NCBI GenBank assembly: GCA_934565615.1
Contig: CAKTIH010000071.1
Coordinates: forward strand, 1 to 11,558
DNA length: 11,558 nucleotides
DNA from: an uncultured Oscillospiraceae bacterium
Lineage (GTDB): Bacteria; Bacillota; Clostridia; Oscillospirales; Oscillospiraceae
Reading direction: 5' to 3'
The position numbers were made by a program, and so were the translations under genes. The notes beneath the pieces were generated by a model. It was not told the origin of the DNA. It saw nothing but the letters and a program-made list of their open reading frames with translations, and ran no database searches. This document shows positions 6,946-11,558 of this stretch, one piece after another (position 1 is the stretch's first letter; each line of letters starts with the position of its first letter).

Positions 6946-7497
6946 ATGTACGAGGAAATCACCGCTCAGGCAAAGCAGGCCGTCACGGAGCTGCTCGAAG
7001 TTTCCGGTCTCAAGACCGGTGATCTATTCGTCGTTGGCTGCTCGTCAAGCGAGATCGTCGGTGCGCGCATCGGCAAGGGCTCAAGCATGGAGGCCGCGCA
7101 GGCCGTGTTCGACGGGATATACCCCGTGCTCCGTGAGCGCGGCATATACCTTGCCGCCCAGTGCTGCGAGCACCTCAACCGCGCTCTCATCCTCGAGACC
7201 GAGGCCGCAGAGAAGTTCGGCTACGATATCGTGAATGTCCGCCCATGGGCGCACGCCGGCGGCTCCTTTGCAACGACCGTGTGGGAACATCTTGAGCAGC
7301 CCGCCGCGGTCGAGCACATCAAGGCCAAGGCCGGTATGGATATCGGCGCGACGCTTATCGGGATGCACCTGAAGGATGTCGCCGTGCCGGTGCGGCTGAG
7401 CCTTAACAGGATCGGCGAGGCCGTGCTCATCTGCGCGCGCACAAGGCCGCGCTTCATCGGCGGCGAACGCGCGAGATATCAGGAAGAGCTGAAGTAA
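6946..7497 (+). CDS. TIGR01440/DUF436 family protein (YwlG-like)
   Basis: A soluble 183-residue protein of the DUF436 family (PF04260, TIGR01440; Bacillus subtilis YwlG), whose function is not known to me. Conserved family blocks are evident: FVVGCSSSEIVGARIGKGSS (28-47), IYLAAQCCEHLNRALI (67-82) with its CCEH core, VNVRPWAHAGGSFAT (96-110), and a C-terminal VRLSLNRIGEAVLICARTRP (149-168). Clustered Cys, His, Glu and Arg suggest a small-molecule or metal site, which is inference. I start at ATG 6946, 7 bases after AAAGGAG (6932-6938); the ATG at 6940 lies one base from that site. The ribosome binding site overlaps the stop codon of the S-component gene, so the two are coupled. That pairing is the only hint to its role. 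Confidence 0.9.
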   Translation: MYEEITAQAKQAVTELLEVSGLKTGDLFVVGCSSSEIVGARIGKGSSMEAAQAVFDGIYPVLRERGIYLAAQCCEHLNRALILETEAAEKFGYDIVNVRPWAHAGGSFATTVWEHLEQPAAVEHIKAKAGMDIGATLIGMHLKDVAVPVRLSLNRIGEAVLICARTRPRFIGGERARYQEELK

Positions 7498-7538
7498 AAA
7501 AATAGCTGCCGCAATAAGGCATAAACATGGTATAAAGT

Positions 7539-7577
7539 AAGTTGGGTGTATCGTTTTTTCGGATACACCCAACTTTT
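7539..7577. terminator. Bidirectional terminator between convergent operons
   Basis: AAGTTGGGTGTATC (7539-7552) and GATACACCCAACTT (7562-7575) form a perfect 14-bp stem with a T-rich 9-nt loop. On the plus strand T-rich sequence follows, ending the DUF436 operon. On the minus strand it lies 14 bases past the rqcH stop and is followed by ACTTTAT, so it probably serves both directions. Confidence 0.88.
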
Positions 7578-7589
7578 AGTTTAGAACTT

Positions 7590-9314
7590 TTATTTCCCTT
7601 TCCGGAGCCTGTTTACAAGCTCCGCGTCGCTCTGGACGTTGAGGGTTTTATAGTCCGTGTATATCACCTTTCCCGGCAGCGCACCGGACGGCTTCTTTAC
7701 AAAGCGCAGCATCGTATAGTCCACCGGGATCTTCGCGCCGCCGCGCCCCTGCGAATAATGCGCCGCGATCACCGCCGCCTGCTCTATGCTGCGCTTCGGC
7801 GGTTCAACGCCCTCGCAGCGGAGAATGACATGGCTGCCGTGTATCTTCTGCGTGTGCAGCCAGTAATCCGTGCGCCGGCCAAGCTTTGTGGTCAGCTCGT
7901 CGTTCTGGATATTGCTGCGGCCGACAAGTACCTCGAGCCCGTCATCGGTGACAAAGCGCAGCGGAGCCTGCGCCTTTGCCTTGTCCGCCTTGGCGTTCTT
8001 ACTGTTCTTGATAAAGCCTGTCGCGATAAGCTCGCGGCGGAGGTCCGAAACGTCCTTCTCGCTCTCGGCGCTCTCCAGCAGTTCCAGCACGCTGTTGAGG
8101 TAGTCAAGCTGCTTTTCTCCCTCCGCGGTGAGCTTTGTAAGGTGCTCCTGCGCGGCCTTCATCTTGCCGTATTCCTTAAAGAGTGCCGCCGCGTTCTGCT
8201 GCGGGGTCTTTAACGGGTCAAGCTCAATGCGCACGGTCGGGCAGTCCGGCTCGTAATAGTCCTCGCATTCAAGGCTCCTGTCTCCCCTGTTGATACGGTA
8301 GAGGTTCGCCTTTATAAGCTCCGCGCGGCGGCGGAGCGTTTCCCTGTCGTCTGCGCGGCGCAGCTCCTCAAGCTGGGCGGCAAGCTTTCTCTGCTGGCGG
8401 TCGCGCATGGTGCGGACGGTCTTTGTCAGGTCATGGCTGCGGCGGCGCTGCTGTTCGAGCCTGTCGCGCTCGGAATAGAAGCGGTCGAGCAGCGCTGAAA
8501 AGCTCTCCTGCTCCTCGCAGTCCATCGCCTCGCCGTACTGGCCTATCTTCATAAAGCTGAAGTCCGCCGGTTTCCCGTCGGATAGCAGCAGGTACGGGCG
8601 CATCTCGCCCGCGTTCACGCTCTCGCAGAAAGCGTCGAGCAGCTCCGGGAGCATTTCATATCCGCCGCTGCGGTACGCAAGCTCGCGGCACACGAGCGGC
8701 GAGAGCCCGGCAAAGCTGTCAAGCAGCCATTTGTCAACAGGCTTATCCCTGTCCGCCGACGCGATGAGCGCGCGGCGCTGCTCCGGGCTTGTTTTAAGTA
8801 TCTGCAGCTTTGTCTGCGCCGGGGGCATACGGTATATCATCCCCGGCAGCATGCGGCGCAGCGCGTCCCCGCCGAAGTCCATCCTGCGCATACAGTCGGT
8901 TATCCTACCCTCGGCGTCTACGAGGATCAGATTCGAGCTGCGGCCTATTAGCTCAGCAATGAGCTTCTTTCGCGTTTCAAAGCCCAGCTCGTCCCGGCTG
9001 TCAAGCTCGATGCAGAGCATGCGCTCCCCCTCCGGTTGGGTGACCGATGCGATCCTTGCACCGACAAGGTGCTTGCGCATGAGCATGCAGAACATCGGCG
9101 GCTCGGCGGGGTTTTCAAAGGACGCCTTTGTCAGGTGCACCCTCGCGCTGCCCGTCCCCGCGGAAATGAGCAGGCGCAGATTTTCACCCTTGGAGCGCAG
9201 AGAGATGAGCAGCATATCCCGTTCCGGCTGCTGCACCTTATCGATGCGCCCGCCGGTAAGCTTTTCGCTCAGCTCCGTCGTGAGCGCAGAAAGGCATATT
9301 GCGTCAAGAGGCAT
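7590..9314 (-). CDS. rqcH: NFACT family protein, ribosome quality control factor RqcH (Rqc2 homologue)
   Basis: This 574-residue protein is the bacterial Rqc2/NEMF homologue, formerly annotated as fibronectin-binding protein FbpA. In Bacillus subtilis RqcH binds the obstructed 50S subunit and recruits alanyl-tRNA to add poly-Ala tails that mark the stalled chain for degradation. Visible parts: the NFACT-N domain (about 1-135, with LIAELIGRSSNLILVDAEGR at 118-137), a helix-hairpin-helix middle region, long charged coiled coils (about 270-335 and 370-430), and the NFACT-R domain (about 450-545) with GRSNIQND and DYWLHTQKIHGSHVILR. Residues 97-98 are Glu-Arg where the family usually has Asp-Arg. 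The start ATG 9314 follows GGAGG by 8 bases and overlaps the end of mrnC by 11 bp. A strong hairpin terminates it. Confidence 0.93.
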   Translation of the reverse strand: MPLDAICLSALTTELSEKLTGGRIDKVQQPERDMLLISLRSKGENLRLLISAGTGSARVHLTKASFENPAEPPMFCMLMRKHLVGARIASVTQPEGERMLCIELDSRDELGFETRKKLIAELIGRSSNLILVDAEGRITDCMRRMDFGGDALRRMLPGMIYRMPPAQTKLQILKTSPEQRRALIASADRDKPVDKWLLDSFAGLSPLVCRELAYRSGGYEMLPELLDAFCESVNAGEMRPYLLLSDGKPADFSFMKIGQYGEAMDCEEQESFSALLDRFYSERDRLEQQRRRSHDLTKTVRTMRDRQQRKLAAQLEELRRADDRETLRRRAELIKANLYRINRGDRSLECEDYYEPDCPTVRIELDPLKTPQQNAAALFKEYGKMKAAQEHLTKLTAEGEKQLDYLNSVLELLESAESEKDVSDLRRELIATGFIKNSKNAKADKAKAQAPLRFVTDDGLEVLVGRSNIQNDELTTKLGRRTDYWLHTQKIHGSHVILRCEGVEPPKRSIEQAAVIAAHYSQGRGGAKIPVDYTMLRFVKKPSGALPGKVIYTDYKTLNVQSDAELVNRLRKGK

Positions 9315-9717
9315 CGTCCGTACCTCCGGTAATGATGTTGAACAGCTCGTTTATCCGCTCGGTTCTGCCCAGCAGATACAGCCAGCCGAACAGCGCCTCA
9401 AGCCCCGTCGCCGCATGGTACTGGCCGATATCCGCGTTGTGCGGCACGGAGTTTACCTTGGTGTTCCTGCCGCGCTTATAGACGCTCGCTTCCTCCGGGT
9501 TGAGCACGGGCAGCAGCTTTTCCGCCGCTTCCGCCTGTGCCTCGGCGCGGACAAAGGCGACCGTCATCCTGTGCATTTCCGCGACAGCCGTGTGTCCATC
9601 GGTGCAGAGCTTGCTCCTGTAAAGCAGCTCATACACCGCGTCGCCGACGTGCGCAAGGCCGAGCATACTTATTTTATTCACATCCTGAACGGGCATTTCA
9701 GGGAAAAATCCGTACAT
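9304..9717 (-). CDS. mrnC: Mini-ribonuclease III
   Basis: A 137-residue RNase III catalytic domain without the dsRNA-binding domain, which is the Mini-III architecture. In Bacillus subtilis this enzyme trims the double-stranded ends of 23S rRNA precursor in the 50S particle. LAHVGDAVYELLYR (21-34) holds the catalytic Asp at about residue 26. KRGRNTKVNS (81-90) and ATGLEALFGWLYLLGR (103-118), with the metal-binding Glu near 107, complete the family pattern. The start is ATG 9717 with AAAGGAGA five bases upstream. The downstream rqcH start lies inside its last codons, so the two are translationally coupled. A hairpin separates it from ftsK upstream, but read-through seems possible because that hairpin has a poor T tract on this strand. 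Confidence 0.95.
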   Translation of the reverse strand: MYGFFPEMPVQDVNKISMLGLAHVGDAVYELLYRSKLCTDGHTAVAEMHRMTVAFVRAEAQAEAAEKLLPVLNPEEASVYKRGRNTKVNSVPHNADIGQYHAATGLEALFGWLYLLGRTERINELFNIITGGTDDAS

Positions 9718-9736
9718 ATATCTCTCCTTTTAAGGC

Positions 9737-9762
9737 AAACGGGCGTCGGTAAACGCCCGTTT
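9737..9762 (-). terminator. Hairpin between ftsK and mrnC
   Basis: AAACGGGCGT (9737-9746) and ACGCCCGTTT (9753-9762) pair over 10 bp with a 6-nt loop, six bases past the ftsK stop. On the minus strand only three T follow before GCC, so termination may be partial. The plus-strand T run is better, but no plus-strand gene ends here. It may act as an attenuating or processing hairpin between ftsK and mrnC. Confidence 0.6.
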
Positions 9763-9767
9763 TTATA

Positions 9768-11558
9768 TCATTCATCGTAGCCGAGTCTATCGTTCTCCTG
9801 ACTCATGTCCGCCGCAAGACTGAGATCACTGTCCTGCGCAAGGCCGAGACCGCGCTGAATTTCGTTCCAGCCCTCGCGGTCAATGACGACCTGACGGGGC
9901 TTTGCGCCCTCATACGGGCCGACGATGCCGAGCTCCTCCATCTGGTCGACGATGCGCGCGGCTCTGGAATAGCCGAGCTTGACGCGCCGCTGGAGCATCG
10001 AGACGGAGCAGGACTTTGTCTCAAGCACAACCTCGACCGCCTGCGGCAGCATCTCATCGTAGCCGCCGAGACCGCCTTTTTCATCCTTGGAGGACTTTCC
10101 GTTGTCGCCGCCGGAGTTCTTGTCCTCGGCAGCCTTGTTCATGAATTCCTCGATCTCGCTGTTGTTCTGCGCCGTGCCGCCCGCGCCCTCCTTGATGAAG
10201 CGTATGACGTCCTCGCGCTCCTCATCGGAAACAAACGCGCCCTGAATACGGACGGGCTTTCCGCAGCCGACAGGTGAAAACAGCATATCACCCATGCCGA
10301 CGAGCTTTTCCGCGCCGCCCTGGTCAAGGATGATGCGGCTCTCCATCGCGGACGAGACAGCAAACGCGATGCGTGACGGGATATTCGCCTTCATAAGGCC
10401 GGTGATAACGTCCGCAGACGGGCGCTGCGTTGCGATGACAAGGTGCATACCGGCAGCGCGTCCCATCTGCGCCACGCGGCATATGCTCTCCTCGACCTCC
10501 TTGGAGGCAACGAGCATGAGGTCTGCCAGCTCGTCAATGACAATGACGACCTGCGGCAGAGTCTGCTCCCCGACTGAGACACAGTGCTTGTTATAGCTCT
10601 CAAGGTCGCGCACGCCGACCTCGGAGAAGAGCCTATAGCGCTTGAGCATTTCGACGACCGACCATTGCAGCGCGCCCGCCGCCTTCTTCGGGTCGGTGAC
10701 AACAGGCACATAGAGGTGCGGGATGCCGTTATACACACCGAGCTCGACCATCTTCGGGTCGATCATAATGAGCCTGACCTCGTCCGGCCGCGCCTTATAC
10801 AGCAGCGACAGGATGAGCGAGTTCATGCAGACGGATTTACCGGAGCCGGTAGTACCGGCAATGAGCATGTGCGGCAGCTTTGCGATGTTGCCGACGATGC
10901 AGTCGCCGCCGATGTCCTTACCGAGGGCAAAGCTGAGCTTCGATTTTGCCGAGGTGAACTTCGGCGATTCGATTATATCGCGCAGGTAAACGGTGCTGAC
11001 GATCTTGTTCGGCACCTCTATGCCGACGGTGGATATCTTGTCCGGGATGGGCGCGATGCGCACGTTCACAACGCCGAGGGCAAGGGCAAGATCGCCCGCG
11101 AGGTTTGTGACCCTTGCGAGCTTCACGCCCTGGTCAAGCTCTATATCGTAGCGCGTGACCGTCGGGCCGCGCGTCACGCCGACGATAGTCGCGCTGATGC
11201 CGAAGCTCCTGATCGCACCCTCAAGGCGCTCCTTATTTGTGATTATCTCTTCGCGCGAATCCACCGCCGAGACACCGCCGCTTCTTAACAGCGACAGCGG
11301 CGGGAACTCATAGTCAGGCTTGTCCTCGGTCGCGTTTATCGCCTCGGCGACGGCCTGCGCCTCCGCTTCTACCTCCGCGCGGTCTATCCTCTTTATTTTC
11401 GGCGGGTCGGATATCTCAGCCGACACCGTGACAGATTTACCGGAGGTTTTCTTTATTTCGGGCTTTGCGCTCTCAGGCTCCGTGAGCTGCACACCGGCGA
11501 GCGCCGCGGCTTCCTTCATCGAAAGCGGAGCGACCCCGTCAGTTGCGAGCGCGGTATC
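9768..11558 (-). CDS. ftsK: DNA translocase FtsK/SpoIIIE family (partial, 5' end outside window)
   Basis: The reading frame stays open to the right edge, so the gene enters from outside and about 596 C-terminal codons are visible. The ATG at 11519 is internal. Present are the linker end, the alpha domain, the RecA-like beta motor with Walker A GTTGSGKS (visible residues about 235-242) and Walker B VIVIDELADLM (about 338-348), and the winged-helix gamma domain (about 515-555, SMLQRRVKLGYSRAARIVD), which reads oriented DNA motifs. A polar Gly/Ser/Lys/Asp linker joins beta and gamma, and about 40 acidic residues follow gamma. The N-terminal membrane helices lie beyond the edge, so vegetative FtsK cannot be told from sporulation SpoIIIE. 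The protein pumps chromosomal DNA at the division septum as a hexamer. It is upstream of mrnC and rqcH on the same strand. Confidence 0.95.
   Translation of the reverse strand, partial: DTALATDGVAPLSMKEAAALAGVQLTEPESAKPEIKKTSGKSVTVSAEISDPPKIKRIDRAEVEAEAQAVAEAINATEDKPDYEFPPLSLLRSGGVSAVDSREEIITNKERLEGAIRSFGISATIVGVTRGPTVTRYDIELDQGVKLARVTNLAGDLALALGVVNVRIAPIPDKISTVGIEVPNKIVSTVYLRDIIESPKFTSAKSKLSFALGKDIGGDCIVGNIAKLPHMLIAGTTGSGKSVCMNSLILSLLYKARPDEVRLIMIDPKMVELGVYNGIPHLYVPVVTDPKKAAGALQWSVVEMLKRYRLFSEVGVRDLESYNKHCVSVGEQTLPQVVIVIDELADLMLVASKEVEESICRVAQMGRAAGMHLVIATQRPSADVITGLMKANIPSRIAFAVSSAMESRIILDQGGAEKLVGMGDMLFSPVGCGKPVRIQGAFVSDEEREDVIRFIKEGAGGTAQNNSEIEEFMNKAAEDKNSGGDNGKSSKDEKGGLGGYDEMLPQAVEVVLETKSCSVSMLQRRVKLGYSRAARIVDQMEELGIVGPYEGAKPRQVVIDREGWNEIQRGLGLAQDSDLSLAADMSQENDRLGYDE

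Noticed and set aside
8731..9780. A 349-codon plus-strand open frame opposite rqcH and mrnC.
   Set aside because: Ser/Arg-rich antisense frame with no domain; both genes on the minus strand are complete and recognisable.
1..11558. Signs of a mobile island, phage or defence system.
   Set aside because: No integrase, transposase, terminal repeats, nuclease or toxin gene is seen; all genes are common chromosomal families with similar base composition by eye.

Overview
The window looks like ordinary chromosomal DNA from a fairly GC-rich member of the Bacillota, most likely a gut-type Clostridia (Oscillospirales-like). The basis is protein flavour: a Mini-RNase III, an NFACT/RqcH protein, a DUF436 (YwlG-like) protein, ECF vitamin-transporter S components and strong AGGAGG-type ribosome binding sites, all of which are typical of Firmicutes. 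No taxonomic search could be run. There are nine intact genes and one gene cut by the right edge. I see no rRNA, tRNA, CRISPR array, insertion sequence, phage gene or riboswitch.

Layout, left to right. (1) 1-145 holds a hairpin at the extreme edge and the terminator of the first operon. (2) 146-2470, minus strand: an AEC-family permease, best started at a TTG codon, followed 15 bp later by a MATE-family exporter. (3) 2687-3994, minus strand: a secreted, membrane-anchored Ig-like protein with an Asn/Thr-rich linker. (4) 4210-4746, plus strand: bioY, the biotin S component, divergent from (3). (5) 4809-6221, minus strand: a phosphoglucomutase/phosphomannomutase-type enzyme, convergent with bioY. 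(6) 6420-7497, plus strand: an ECF S component and a DUF436 protein in one operon. (7) 7590-11558, minus strand: ftsK/spoIIIE (5' end outside the window), then mrnC, then rqcH. mrnC and rqcH overlap by 11 bp.

How the genes fit together. Two separate S components (bioY and a PF07155-like one) carry the same ten-residue stretch in their first helix, and no ATPase or EcfT gene is nearby. This fits group II ECF transporters that share one energizing module encoded elsewhere. The minus-strand block on the right combines chromosome segregation (FtsK) with two ribosome-linked functions: 23S rRNA maturation by Mini-RNase III and ribosome quality control by RqcH. Most transcription units are bounded by clear hairpins, and convincing extended -10 promoters can be placed for several.

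I did not find an obviously new multi-gene system. The most useful leads are an ER in place of the usual DR pair in RqcH, the overlapping mrnC-rqcH pair, the co-operonic S component and DUF436 gene, two inverted repeats sitting on or beside S-component promoters, and the Ig-like surface protein.
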